A DNA stretch of 64,000 bases from Lutibacter flavus (GCF_900188355.1 NZ_FZNX01000004.1:427141-491140); one strand, 5' to 3'; shown: positions 17,731 through 25,847, numbered from the stretch's first letter. Numbers and translations are program-made. The notes: generated from the sequence alone by a model not told the origin.

Positions 17731-18297
17731 ATGATTAAAAAAGTATTCATATTATTTTCATTAATAATTTTAGTAGCTTGTGATAATTCTTTTTCAGAAA
17801 AGGAGCAGCAAAAATATATTTCAAAAGGAAAGGAGATTGCAGAAGCAAGTTTTAATGAGTTAAGTTCTCAATTAATGTCCCAAATGAAAGAAGGTGGTCC
17901 AGCACAAGCAGTACCTTTTTGTAAAGAAAATGCTACTGTTATTTTAGGAGAACTTTCTAACAAATATGATGCGACAATTAAAAGATCATCCGATTTATTA
18001 AGAAGTTGTAAAATAGAGCCAACGGAAAGAGAATTGGAGATTATTTATAGATATCAAAAACTAATTTCAGAAGAAAAAGAATTAGAGCCTATTGTTGAAA
18101 TTGATTTAGACAACAAAAAACATTTTTATGCTCCAATAAAAATTAAAGCCAATTGCTTGGTTTGTCATGGAAAACTGAATGAAACTTTAAGTGTACAAAC
18201 AGATTCTATTATAAAATCAATTTATCCTTTTGATATTGCAACAGGCTATAGTGAAGGAGATTTAAGAGGTGTTTGGAGTATTACATTTAATAAGTAA
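17731..18297 (+). CDS. DUF3365 (Tll0287-like) haem lipoprotein
   Basis: This is a 188-residue lipoprotein (signal ending LVAC). It matches the DUF3365/Tll0287-like family: GGPAQAVPFCKENA near residue 60, a helical middle section, and a CxxCH haem site (CLVCHGK) near residue 148, then a GxxxGDLRGVWSI tail. The family fold is PAS-like and binds c-type haem, with redox or sensory roles suggested. Cotranscription with a periplasmic rhodanese suggests a redox partner or sensor in sulfur oxidation. The exact role is not known. Confidence 0.8.
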   Translation: MIKKVFILFSLIILVACDNSFSEKEQQKYISKGKEIAEASFNELSSQLMSQMKEGGPAQAVPFCKENATVILGELSNKYDATIKRSSDLLRSCKIEPTERELEIIYRYQKLISEEKELEPIVEIDLDNKKHFYAPIKIKANCLVCHGKLNETLSVQTDSIIKSIYPFDIATGYSEGDLRGVWSITFNK

Positions 18298-18308
18298 TTT
18301 AAAAGTAG

Positions 18309-18316
18309 TAATTTTG
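18309..18316 (+). promoter_or_regulatory. Weak candidate -7 box for the HMA gene (TAATTTTG)
   Basis: A TAnnTTTG match lies 33 bp before the start at 18350, with no supporting -33 element. The gene may instead be read from the rhodanese promoter. Confidence 0.3.
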
Positions 18317-18349
18317 TCAAATAAATAACGACTCAAATTATAAAAATAT

Positions 18350-18616
18350 ATGACAACTTTAGAAATATTAAATTTAAAATGTGGTGGTTGTGCCAATACA
18401 ATAAAAAAAGGAATTTTGTCAATAGATGGAGTTACGGATGTTTCTGTAGATGTAGAAGCTTCCAAAATTACTATTGATACTAAAGATAATTCTGTTTTAA
18501 CCAAAGTAAAAAATAAATTATCAATGATGGGTTATCCAGAAGTTGGTGATTCAAATACTATAATTCATAAGGCAAAATCGTTTGTAAGTTGCGCAACTGG
18601 TAAAATGTCACAATAA
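18350..18616 (+). CDS. Small HMA (heavy-metal-associated) domain protein
   Basis: This 88-residue protein has a ferredoxin-like HMA fold with the metal motif CGGC (Cys11, Cys14) after the first strand (TLEILNLK), and a second strand pattern TDVSVDVEASKITI. A short tail adds one more Cys (SFVSCATG). It lacks a signal peptide and should be cytoplasmic. It could carry Cu(I) or bind persulfide. The first reading follows the family, the second is only suggested by the sulfur-gene context. It lies 52 bp after the DUF3365 gene. Confidence 0.82.
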   Translation: MTTLEILNLKCGGCANTIKKGILSIDGVTDVSVDVEASKITIDTKDNSVLTKVKNKLSMMGYPEVGDSNTIIHKAKSFVSCATGKMSQ

Positions 18617-18625
18617 CTTTTTAAG

Positions 18626-18892
18626 TTGGAAAAAATTATTTTAAGAGATTTTTTAGCATTAGAAAGAACAAAGCTGGCTAATGAACGAACTTTTTTGGCT
18701 TATTTTAGAACTTTTATTGTTTTTTTAAGTTCTGGTTTTGCTATACTAAAATTAGAATTTTTACAAGAACTTAAAGCACTTGGTTATTACTTTTTAATTA
18801 TTGCACCAATACTTCTTTGTATTGGAATAGTACGATTTTTTTACGTAAGAAAACGTATTAGAAAATATTATAAAATGGACGAAATAACCTGA
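18626..18892 (+). CDS. DUF202 family membrane protein (TTG start)
   Basis: This 88-residue protein belongs to the YidH/DUF202 family, shown by LALERTKLANERTFLAYFRT and two membrane helices after it. The only usable start is TTG at 18626, 9 bp after the previous stop, since the next in-frame Met is near the C-terminus. The function of the family is unknown. It closes the sulfur island, and a terminator follows. Confidence 0.78.
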   Translation: MEKIILRDFLALERTKLANERTFLAYFRTFIVFLSSGFAILKLEFLQELKALGYYFLIIAPILLCIGIVRFFYVRKRIRKYYKMDEIT

Positions 18893-18904
18893 AAAACAGG
18901 TTAT
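18884..18904 (+). other. Hairpin at the DUF202 gene stop
   Basis: The inverted repeat ATAACCTG / CAGGTTAT has a 5-A loop and spans the stop codon of the DUF202 gene. It stands just ahead of the main terminator and has no T-run of its own. Confidence 0.5.
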
Positions 18905-18914
18905 GTAAAGTATA

Positions 18915-18947
18915 AATAAACCGAGGCTTGGCCTCGGTTTATTGTTT
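18915..18947. terminator. Bidirectional terminator between convergent genes
   Basis: A 13-bp perfect stem centred on CCGAGGC / GCCTCGG with a TTG triloop sits between the DUF202 gene (+) and the TonB receptor (-). It has A/T-rich flanks on both sides, so it can serve both. Confidence 0.85.
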
Positions 18948-21332
18948 TTAGAACTTTAATGTAGCTCCAATTAAAAAGTTAGTTGTGGCTTGTGGGTAAT
19001 AACCAGCTCCATCTAAAGTAGTGGTTTGCCCAGCAACCGACCAAGTATCATCATAGGTGTAATAATAACCATTTGAAATATATTCGGTATTAAAAATGTT
19101 ATTTATTAAGGCACTTAGAACAATTGATTTTACAATTTTAGTTGGTTTTATTTCGTAGGAAGCATTAAAATCATTCACAAAATAACTATCTAATTTTGAG
19201 TTTGAATTATCAATATTCCCCATAAATTGTTCTCCAACAAACTTAGATAATAATGAAAATTGGACATTTTTTGAAGGCTGAAAAACAACTGCATTTGCTG
19301 CAATTAAATTAGGTGAAAAAGAAATGTCTGTATCTCCTAAATCTACCAATTCTCCATTCCAAGAAGTTACAAAATCAACATTTTTATTACTACTAATTGC
19401 AACATTTGGTTGTAGTGTTAATTTATTTGAAAGCTTAATAGAAGCATCAACTTCTAAACCAAGTCTATAACTTTTTCCGCTAGTCGCTCTTAATGGTGCT
19501 CCGGTATCATCAATGGCGCCAGTTAAAACTAACTGATCTTTATACAACATATAATAAATATTAGTATTTACTTTTATGTTTTGGTTATTAAATCTCCATC
19601 CTAATTCAAAATCATTTAATTTTTCTGAGGTATTTACACCATTTTCAAAATCATTTCTATTAGGTTCTTTATTGGCTTTTGCATAAGATAAATAGAAACT
19701 GTTATTATTGCTCAATTTATAAGTTAAACCAGCTTTAGGATTGAAAAATGAATAACTTTCATCAACATTTATTGGATATCTATCAGAGGTTAATCCAGTA
19801 GTTTCAAATTTTACGAAACGAGCTTGCAAATCAGTAAATAATATCCAGAAATCGTCTAAATTATAGGTCAGTTTTCCAAAAATATTGGTATCATTTTTCT
19901 TGGATTCACTATCATAATAATGATCTCTTATTTCAGAATTACTGGCATATTCAGCCCAAATTATTTCTCCAAAATGATCCCCTTTATAATTGCTTAATGA
20001 AGTCCCAAAAATAAACTCTAAATCACTGTTTTTATAAGTTGCATTTGCATTAAAAACATAAAAATCATTATCTAACCAACGTCTTCTTATTAGATCTGTT
20101 TGGTCAATAGTTTCACCTCCTAAAGTAATTGGAGTTAAATCATAATCAGCGAAATCTTCTCCATCTTTAAATTGTTCAAAATAACCACGGCCGTATGTGT
20201 AATTTAATCCAATATTTGTAGCCCAATTTTCTGAAATTTTCTCGTTCCAATGAAATTGATAGTGATCTTGTTTGTAGTTATCAATTTCATTTTCATAAGT
20301 ATATGGATTGTATGTTCTTCCTAAGGTTTCCATTTCGTCAGTGGTAACACCATACCAAGCTTGGTACGTTTTTTCGTGCCCTCCAAATGTTAGGGCTTTA
20401 ATCAAGGTGTTATCATCTACATATGCAGCTTGTAAAAAATATGATTTTAAATCGGACCAGGCTCTGTCTATATATCCATCTGAATCTATTTTTGAAAGCC
20501 TCCCTGAAAATTCGATATGATCGTTAATTTTACCTGTACTAAATTTAACTGTATGTTTTCTCGTATTATAAGAACCAAAAGAATTACTGATTTCTCCAAA
20601 AGCTTCTTTTGAAACAGCATCTGTTAGTAAATTTAAACTCGCTCCAAAAGCACCAGATCCATTAGTAGAAGTTCCAACTCCACGTTGTAACTGCATACTC
20701 TCTGTGGAAGAGGTGAAATCAGGCATATTTACCCAATAAGTACCTTGGCTTTCAGCATCGTTATAAGGAATTCCGTTTATTGTAATGTTTACTCTTGTAG
20801 CGTCACTTCCACGTACTCTTATTCCTGAATACCCGACACCAGCTCCCGCATCTGATGTGGTAACAACAGAAGGTAGATAATTTAGTAACATTGGAATATC
20901 CTGTCCTAAATTACGTTTTTCCAAATCTTCTTTTGAAACGTTACTGTGGGTAACAGGAGATGTGGATTTAACTCGAACTGCCGATACTAAAACCTCATCA
21001 AGATTTACAAAACTATCTGCCATATTTATTGAGATAAAAGTATCTTTTGTTAAAGTTACTTTTACTTCTTTTGGTTGGCTAATAGCACTTACGACTAACG
21101 TATAACTTCCTTTTTTTAGAGAAATTGAAAATTTTCCATCAAAATCTGAAGTTACACCATTTGTTGTTCCTTTTACTAGAATACTTGCTCCTGGAAGTGG
21201 ATTGGTTCCATCAGTTACTTTTCCTGAAAGCGTAAATAGTTCTTGTGCGTTCGCATTTATTGAAAATGCAATAATTAAAAAAGCTACTAAGTTTTTTACT
21301 TTTTTAAAGTTTAATTTTAAATATTGTTTCAT
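18948..21332 (-). CDS. TonB-dependent receptor, probably for thiamine or a precursor
   Basis: This outer-membrane receptor has 794 residues. It has a signal peptide (cleaved near residue 30), a CarboxypepD-regulatory-like domain at about residues 33-105, a plug domain at about 110-240 (GIRVRGSDATRVNITINGIP), and a beta-barrel ending in the Phe expected for outer-membrane insertion (IGATLKF). A TPP riboswitch lies upstream on the same strand, so the ligand is inferred to be thiamine, its phosphate or a pyrimidine precursor. It has no SusD partner. The pnuC homologue on the same strand 2.4 kb away could be the matching inner-membrane step. Confidence 0.88.
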   Translation of the reverse strand: MKQYLKLNFKKVKNLVAFLIIAFSINANAQELFTLSGKVTDGTNPLPGASILVKGTTNGVTSDFDGKFSISLKKGSYTLVVSAISQPKEVKVTLTKDTFISINMADSFVNLDEVLVSAVRVKSTSPVTHSNVSKEDLEKRNLGQDIPMLLNYLPSVVTTSDAGAGVGYSGIRVRGSDATRVNITINGIPYNDAESQGTYWVNMPDFTSSTESMQLQRGVGTSTNGSGAFGASLNLLTDAVSKEAFGEISNSFGSYNTRKHTVKFSTGKINDHIEFSGRLSKIDSDGYIDRAWSDLKSYFLQAAYVDDNTLIKALTFGGHEKTYQAWYGVTTDEMETLGRTYNPYTYENEIDNYKQDHYQFHWNEKISENWATNIGLNYTYGRGYFEQFKDGEDFADYDLTPITLGGETIDQTDLIRRRWLDNDFYVFNANATYKNSDLEFIFGTSLSNYKGDHFGEIIWAEYASNSEIRDHYYDSESKKNDTNIFGKLTYNLDDFWILFTDLQARFVKFETTGLTSDRYPINVDESYSFFNPKAGLTYKLSNNNSFYLSYAKANKEPNRNDFENGVNTSEKLNDFELGWRFNNQNIKVNTNIYYMLYKDQLVLTGAIDDTGAPLRATSGKSYRLGLEVDASIKLSNKLTLQPNVAISSNKNVDFVTSWNGELVDLGDTDISFSPNLIAANAVVFQPSKNVQFSLLSKFVGEQFMGNIDNSNSKLDSYFVNDFNASYEIKPTKIVKSIVLSALINNIFNTEYISNGYYYTYDDTWSVAGQTTTLDGAGYYPQATTNFLIGATLKF

Positions 21333-21420
21333 TTTTTTAAAAATAAAACGATTTAAAAAGAGGTAATTAATCGATGTTATGAATAATTAACTATTGTTCC
21401 ATTAAACACTTTTTGTGTTT

Positions 21421-21497
21421 AGTTTTTCCCTTAACAGCATTATCTGTTCAGGTTCATTGGGTTTGATCTCAGCCGTTTTAGGCACCCCTTTTGAGAC
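21421..21497 (-). ncRNA. TPP (THI element) riboswitch
   Basis: On the minus strand all core THI-box blocks appear in order: GGGGTGCC, GGCTGAGATC, CCCAATGAACCTGA, AGATAATGC, AAGGGAAA. This identifies a thiamine pyrophosphate riboswitch in the leader of the TonB receptor. The closing P1 helix is not obvious by eye. A small hairpin (AAACAC / GTGTTT, 21404-21420) lies just after the aptamer with no T-run, so translational control may be more likely than termination. Confidence 0.92.
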
Positions 21498-21501
21498 GAT
21501 G

Positions 21502-21509
21502 CAAAGCTA
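21502..21509 (-). promoter_or_regulatory. Candidate -7 box for the riboswitch-receptor transcript (TAGCTTTG)
   Basis: On the minus strand an exact TAnnTTTG match lies just upstream of the riboswitch, so the RNA would start almost at the aptamer. Confidence 0.55.
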
Positions 21510-21606
21510 ATTAATATTTACTTATTTTAGTTAAGTTTTAAAAAATATTTAAATTTTTGTGATTTATTAAGCCATAGCCATACTAATTAGATATAATTAA
21601 TTTTTG

Positions 21607-22092
21607 ATGCAGAAACAAAAAGAGTTTATTAAAGTAATTAAAGAGAATGAAGGGATTATTTTTAAAATCACCTTGGTTTATTCCTCAAATGAGGAAGATC
21701 AAAAAGATTTGTATCAAGAAATAGTTTATCAGCTTTGGAAGTCATTTGATTCGTTTAGAGGAAATTCTAAAATAAGCACCTGGCTTTACAGAATTGCTTT
21801 AAACACTTCAATTACATATTTAAAAAAGGAAAAGAGAAACGGAAATAGAGTTTCGCTAAATTCAGTTCTTTCAAATAAAATTGATCAATTAGATACGATT
21901 ATGGAAGAACGAATTAAAGTTTTATATGCTCAAATAAAAAAATTAAATACTATTGAAAAAGGTGTGATTTTACTGTATTTGGAGGGGAAAAACTATCAAG
22001 AAATAGGTGTAATTACAGGATTTACGGTGAGTAATGTTGGGACTCGTTTAAATAGAATCAAGCAAAAATTAAAAGAACAAATTATTAAATAG
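21607..22092 (+). CDS. ECF-type RNA polymerase sigma factor
   Basis: This is a sigma-70 family ECF factor of 161 residues. The region 2 core is at about residues 20-75 (DLYQEIVYQLWKSFDSFRG, STWLYRIALNTS), and region 4 at about 105-155 (LYLEGKNYQEIGVITGFTVSNVGTRLNRIKQKL). The frame opens with a TTG at 21604 directly before this ATG, and the ATG is preferred. It faces the TonB receptor divergently, but no FecR is present. The gene 7 bp downstream encodes its likely membrane partner. Confidence 0.9.
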   Translation: MQKQKEFIKVIKENEGIIFKITLVYSSNEEDQKDLYQEIVYQLWKSFDSFRGNSKISTWLYRIALNTSITYLKKEKRNGNRVSLNSVLSNKIDQLDTIMEERIKVLYAQIKKLNTIEKGVILLYLEGKNYQEIGVITGFTVSNVGTRLNRIKQKLKEQIIK

Positions 22093-22099
22093 TAAGATT

Positions 22100-22693
22100 A
22101 TGGAATTAGAAGAGATGAGAAATGAATGGCAGGAAATGTCTAAAAAAATGGAAAGGCAACAATTATTAACAGATAAATTAATTATTGAAATGACTCAAGA
22201 AAAATATAAAAATAAATTAAAATCTATTTCAATTCCAGAAACTGTTGGAACTGTTATTTGCTTTTTATCTGCGTTTTACATTTTAGTGCATTTTAATAAA
22301 TTAGATACTTGGTATTTAGTAGTTTGTGGAGTCTTTTCGATGTTGTATCTTATAATTCTTCCAGTTAAGTCGATGCGTTCAGTTAAAAAAATGCAGCGTA
22401 TCAATATTTCCAATAAAAGTATAGCACAAAATTTAATTGATTTTGCAAGAAGTAAAAAACAATTTTGGTTAGTGCAGCGCGTAGGTTTTTATTTGAGTTT
22501 TATTTTTATAATTACCATATTACCAATTTCAGGTAAATTACTAAGTAATAAAGATTTGTTTTTAGAGAATAAACTATGGTATTTTTATGTTCCTGTTCTA
22601 ATAGTTTTTATGTTGGTGTTTTCAAAGTGGGGTTTAAAACATTACAAAAAAGCTACACAATCTGCTGAAAATTTATTGAAGGAATTAGAATAA
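22100..22693 (+). CDS. Membrane protein paired with the ECF sigma factor
   Basis: I do not recognise a named family. The 197-residue protein has a charged N-terminal ~45 residues (MELEEMRNEWQEMSKKMER) likely in the cytoplasm, followed by four hydrophobic helices in two pairs at about residues 50-90 and 130-180. Position 7 bp after an ECF sigma gene and the cytosolic N-terminus suggest an anti-sigma role, but no zinc-binding anti-sigma motif is visible. It is convergent with the next gene, with no space for a terminator. Confidence 0.7.
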   Translation: MELEEMRNEWQEMSKKMERQQLLTDKLIIEMTQEKYKNKLKSISIPETVGTVICFLSAFYILVHFNKLDTWYLVVCGVFSMLYLIILPVKSMRSVKKMQRINISNKSIAQNLIDFARSKKQFWLVQRVGFYLSFIFIITILPISGKLLSNKDLFLENKLWYFYVPVLIVFMLVFSKWGLKHYKKATQSAENLLKELE

Positions 22694-22694
22694 A

Positions 22695-23099
22695 TTAATC
22701 AAGATCAGGTCTTTTTCTATAAGCCTTTTTGTAGGCTGTTTTTTTCTTTTTCTCTAATCTTTTTTGAATACTAGATTTGGTTGGTTTAGTGGCTTTTCTT
22801 TCTTTAGGAACTTTTAACCCTTTTGTAATTAGATCTAAAAATCTTTTAATAACAATTTCTTTATTTTTATGCTGACTCCTGCTCTCATCACATTGTAACA
22901 AAAAAAATCCTTCTTTGGTAAGTTTTGATTTTAAGTTTTTAAGCAGCAATTCTTTTTCTTCAATAGACAATTCTTCAGAATTTTGAAGATCAAAAATCAA
23001 CTCCACTTTTGAAGAAACTTTATTCACATGTTGCCCTCCAGCTCCGCTACTTCTAACAGCTTTAAATTTCAATTCTTTTATGATTTTCTCAGTATTCAT
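22695..23099 (-). CDS. arfB: ArfB-like peptidyl-tRNA hydrolase (class I release-factor domain)
   Basis: This 134-residue protein has the catalytic GGQ motif of release factors (GAGGQHVNKVSSKVEL near residue 20) and a Lys/Arg-rich tail (KKKKTAYKKAYRKR) that enters the mRNA channel of stalled ribosomes. It lacks the stop-codon-reading domains of RF1/RF2, which is diagnostic of ArfB/YaeJ. It is the last gene of a five-gene minus-strand operon, 2 bp after the kinase gene. Confidence 0.92.
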   Translation of the reverse strand: MNTEKIIKELKFKAVRSSGAGGQHVNKVSSKVELIFDLQNSEELSIEEKELLLKNLKSKLTKEGFFLLQCDESRSQHKNKEIVIKRFLDLITKGLKVPKERKATKPTKSSIQKRLEKKKKTAYKKAYRKRPDLD

Positions 23100-23101
23100 A
23101 A

Positions 23102-23752
23102 TTATTGAATTGGAGAATTGTGATCTTGTTGATGTAAAAAATGTAAGTCTAAATCAAATAAATTATCAGAAAAACTTTGTAAATTTTGTTTTGACTTTAA
23201 TATTTTATCAATTTCGCTTATTGCAAATTTCATTCTTGATTTCAAGTCACCTTTAAGTATAATATAATTCTTGTTGTGTTTTTTTAAAGAGCTTTCAAAA
23301 GAATTAAACATCTCTAAACGCTTATGTGGTTTATCTCTTAGATCGTCCTTTTCCCAGGGAGTATCAATATATGTCAGTAAGTATAAGTCGTATTTATTAT
23401 TTAATGTTGCTTCTTCTAATTTTGGATCAACAGATCCTTTATAATATTCTTCAAAATAAACTTTAGTTTCCAATAGATCGGTATCACAAATTAAAATTTT
23501 ATCAGCTTTTTTAGCTAGCATATTTTCAAGTTTCATTTGTCCATATGCTATTGGCATTTGGTCTTTATTTGTGCAAGTTTTACGTTCGTTATTCCATTTG
23601 TCTTGTAAATATTCTCTTGCGTATTCTGGTGCCCAAACAGTATTATAATGTCTGGCTAGTTGTTTAGATAAAGTTGTTTTTCCCGTACTTTCTGGTCCAA
23701 ATAACACTACCTTAATAATATTTATGTCGTCTTGTTTAAGCGCTTCTTCCAT
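23102..23752 (-). CDS. NadR-type ribosylnicotinamide kinase-like ATPase
   Basis: This 216-residue P-loop protein has Walker A GPESTGKTTL, then EYAREYL, and DTDLLETKVYFEEYY, all features of the nicotinamide riboside kinase domain of NadR. No nucleotidylyltransferase or HTH domain is attached. Its start overlaps the pnuC end by 31 bp. With PnuC it would salvage nicotinamide riboside: PnuC imports it and the kinase traps it as NMN. If PnuC here moves thiamine instead, the kinase substrate would be open. Confidence 0.8.
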   Translation of the reverse strand: MEEALKQDDINIIKVVLFGPESTGKTTLSKQLARHYNTVWAPEYAREYLQDKWNNERKTCTNKDQMPIAYGQMKLENMLAKKADKILICDTDLLETKVYFEEYYKGSVDPKLEEATLNNKYDLYLLTYIDTPWEKDDLRDKPHKRLEMFNSFESSLKKHNKNYIILKGDLKSRMKFAISEIDKILKSKQNLQSFSDNLFDLDLHFLHQQDHNSPIQ

Positions 23753-24423
23753 TCTAAGTATCCTTGTATTGCTAACACTAAAAATATTGTGTATTGTATG
23801 CCGGTAAAACCATAACCTTTTATAAAATATAAAGGTATAGAAACTATATTACCCGCAATCCAAAATGTCCAGTTTTCTATTTTTTTATTTGCCATTAACC
23901 ACATTCCTGCAAAAAATATTCCTGTCGTAAATGTATCTAAAAATGGAGTTATTTTTCTAAAATTTTCCAGACTACCGGAATTTATATTTGTATATGCATA
24001 GTTTATGCTTTCAGTAAAATTTAAATTGTTTGGCACTACATTGTAATATCGGTATACAATAATTACAAATATGGAAGTAAATAGAAATATACCAAAAGCC
24101 TTCAATTTATCAGTTTTATTTGTTCTGGAAATTGGAATGTGATGTTTTTCATCATCAATTATTTTACTCCACATATACCAGCCGTAAATACTCATAATAG
24201 TATAATATATATTAATGATTAAATCACCATATAAATTCCATTTTGATAATAAATACACATAAATTACAGTGCTTATAATTCCTGTTGGAAATACTAGAAT
24301 ATTTTCATTTTTAGCATATAAAACACTTGCTACACCAAAAATTGCGGCAATTAATTCTAACAAAATTTTTATGGTGCTTGCAGATTGATAAGGCCCAGTA
24401 AAAAAGTCTATAATTTCATTCAT
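23722..24423 (-). CDS. pnuC: PnuC family vitamin transporter
   Basis: This 233-residue membrane protein has about seven hydrophobic helices and PnuC features (IFGVASVLYAKNENILVFPTGI, YGWYMW, and WIAGNIVSIPLYFIKGYG). The family moves nicotinamide riboside (PnuC), thiamine (PnuT) or other vitamins by facilitated diffusion with trapping by a kinase. The overlapping NadR-type kinase favours nicotinamide riboside. The nearby TPP-riboswitch receptor raises the thiamine alternative, which the sequence alone does not settle. Its start overlaps the preceding gene by 4 bp. Confidence 0.85.
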   Translation of the reverse strand: MNEIIDFFTGPYQSASTIKILLELIAAIFGVASVLYAKNENILVFPTGIISTVIYVYLLSKWNLYGDLIINIYYTIMSIYGWYMWSKIIDDEKHHIPISRTNKTDKLKAFGIFLFTSIFVIIVYRYYNVVPNNLNFTESINYAYTNINSGSLENFRKITPFLDTFTTGIFFAGMWLMANKKIENWTFWIAGNIVSIPLYFIKGYGFTGIQYTIFLVLAIQGYLEWKKRLNKTT

Positions 24424-25130
24424 AAATCAATATTATTTTCAAAAGCGGTTCCAATAACCACTAAATCAGCACCGTTATTATAAGCTGCTTTTAGTTGTTC
24501 TTTCGTTTTTATTCCTCCACCAACAATTAGAGGAATTGAAATATTTTTTTTTACTTCTGAAATTAGCTTTTCATTAACAACGGTTTTGGCTCCGCTTCCA
24601 GCTTCTAAATATATTAATTGTTTGCCTTTATACATTCCCGCAACAGCCGTGTCAACCGCCAATTGAATGTCGTTTTGAGAAATAGCTGTTGTTTTACTTA
24701 CTTTTAATACTGAAGAATTTGTACCACCATCGATTAAAATATAACCTGTAGGAATAATTTCTAATGTTGAATTTTTTAAAAAGGGAACAGACTTTATTTG
24801 TTGTTCAATTAAATATTCAGGATTTCTACCTGAAAGCAAGGATAAAAATAATAAAGCATCCGCATTATTAGTAACTTGGGTATAATCTCCAGGAAATAAA
24901 ACAATAGGAATTTTAGTATGTTGTTTTAAAGATTTAACAAAAAGATCTGTAATACCGTTTTCAATAAGACTTCCACCAACAAAAATAAAATCAGCTTTTA
25001 ATTTTTCTATTCTTTTTGAAATAGCAGGAATTTCTTTAATAGTTGTTTTATCAGGATCCAATAAAATAGCCAATAATTTTATACCTTTTTCAGAAACTTT
25101 TTTGATATGTTCTAAAACTGATTTAGTCAT
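24420..25130 (-). CDS. Geranylgeranylglyceryl/heptaprenylglyceryl phosphate synthase
   Basis: This 236-residue TIM-barrel enzyme of the PcrB/GGGPS family joins a polyprenyl diphosphate to glycerol-1-phosphate. Family motifs are LLDPDKT near the N-terminus, FIFVGGSL, VLFPGDY, YLEAGSGA, and PLIVGGGIKTKEQ near the C-terminus. In Bacteroidetes these enzymes are typical though the lipid product is poorly known. It is embedded in the minus-strand operon, with an 8-bp overlap upstream and 4 bp downstream. Confidence 0.9.
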   Translation of the reverse strand: MTKSVLEHIKKVSEKGIKLLAILLDPDKTTIKEIPAISKRIEKLKADFIFVGGSLIENGITDLFVKSLKQHTKIPIVLFPGDYTQVTNNADALLFLSLLSGRNPEYLIEQQIKSVPFLKNSTLEIIPTGYILIDGGTNSSVLKVSKTTAISQNDIQLAVDTAVAGMYKGKQLIYLEAGSGAKTVVNEKLISEVKKNISIPLIVGGGIKTKEQLKAAYNNGADLVVIGTAFENNIDL

Positions 25131-25761
25131 TTTTTGAAGGATCTATAGCATAAACTAAGGTAAAACCATCTATTTGTTCAAAACGAATATCATAATTTTT
25201 ATCCCAGCCTTCAACCTTAATATATCCGGTAGTTTTTTTATCAGCAATTTGAAAAGAATTAATATCAATATCGTTTTTAAATGTTAACCCACCGTGAGGA
25301 AAAATTTTATACAAACTTTCTTTTGCACCCCAAATAACCGTTAGTTGCTCTATATAATCATCATCTTTGTGAATAAAACCTCTTTCAAAATTGACAAATT
25401 TATGTTGAATGATTTTTATTTTTTCTCGGTTCATTTCAATATCAATACCAACTTCATTGTCACTAATTATTAAAGCCGAAAACGTAAATGAATGTGTTAT
25501 AGAAATGTGTTTTCCATCAGTTAAATGAGGTTTTCCATTACCATTATAATACAAATCAAAGTCGGTATAACCAGCTTCTATTAGTAAATGACGCACACTT
25601 AAAAAGCCACGACGATGCAATTCAGATTTCATAGAAAGCAATCTATTTTCACTTCTTTCAGTTAGAGAAATCCCTTTTGAAAGCTCTTCAAAAGATTCTT
25701 CAATTTTCCACACAAAAACTTTTGTATGTTTATTTACATTAATGGTTTTATATAAAGGCAT
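25123..25761 (-). CDS. 4'-phosphopantetheinyl transferase superfamily protein
   Basis: This 212-residue Sfp-type enzyme would move 4'-phosphopantetheine from CoA to a carrier protein. The magnesium-binding motif VGIDIE is near residue 110, and the second motif WGAKESLYK near residue 150. ISITHSFTFSALI precedes them, as in the family. It is the first gene of the minus-strand operon and divergent from ahcY. The carrier substrate is not evident in the window. Confidence 0.9.
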   Translation of the reverse strand: MPLYKTINVNKHTKVFVWKIEESFEELSKGISLTERSENRLLSMKSELHRRGFLSVRHLLIEAGYTDFDLYYNGNGKPHLTDGKHISITHSFTFSALIISDNEVGIDIEMNREKIKIIQHKFVNFERGFIHKDDDYIEQLTVIWGAKESLYKIFPHGGLTFKNDIDINSFQIADKKTTGYIKVEGWDKNYDIRFEQIDGFTLVYAIDPSKND

Positions 25762-25783
25762 TTATATTCTCAAATGGATTTTG

Positions 25784-25791
25784 TACTTTTG
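25784..25791 (+). promoter_or_regulatory. Candidate -7 box for ahcY (TACTTTTG)
   Basis: An exact TAnnTTTG match lies 56 bp before the ahcY start, in the intergenic gap from the divergent operon. Confidence 0.55.
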
Positions 25792-25797
25792 CAAAAC

Positions 25798-25825
25798 TTT
25801 AAAACAAAATTAAACTTGTTTTAAA
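25798..25825 (+). promoter_or_regulatory. 10-bp inverted repeat at the predicted 5' end of ahcY mRNA
   Basis: The arms TTTAAAACAA and TTGTTTTAAA are perfect complements around an 8-nt loop. They begin right after the -7 box, at the expected transcript start. This could be an operator or a 5' stem that protects the mRNA. It does not resemble a SAH riboswitch. Confidence 0.45.
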
Positions 25826-25847
25826 TAAAAATACAAATTTAATAAAT

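Noticed and set aside
18270..18285. A possible fourth CRP/FNR-like site, TGTTTG-GAGT-ATTACA, before the HMA gene
   Set aside because: Only the right half matches, the site lies inside the DUF3365 coding region, and the distance to the nearest -7 box is 31.5 bp rather than 28.5-29.5.
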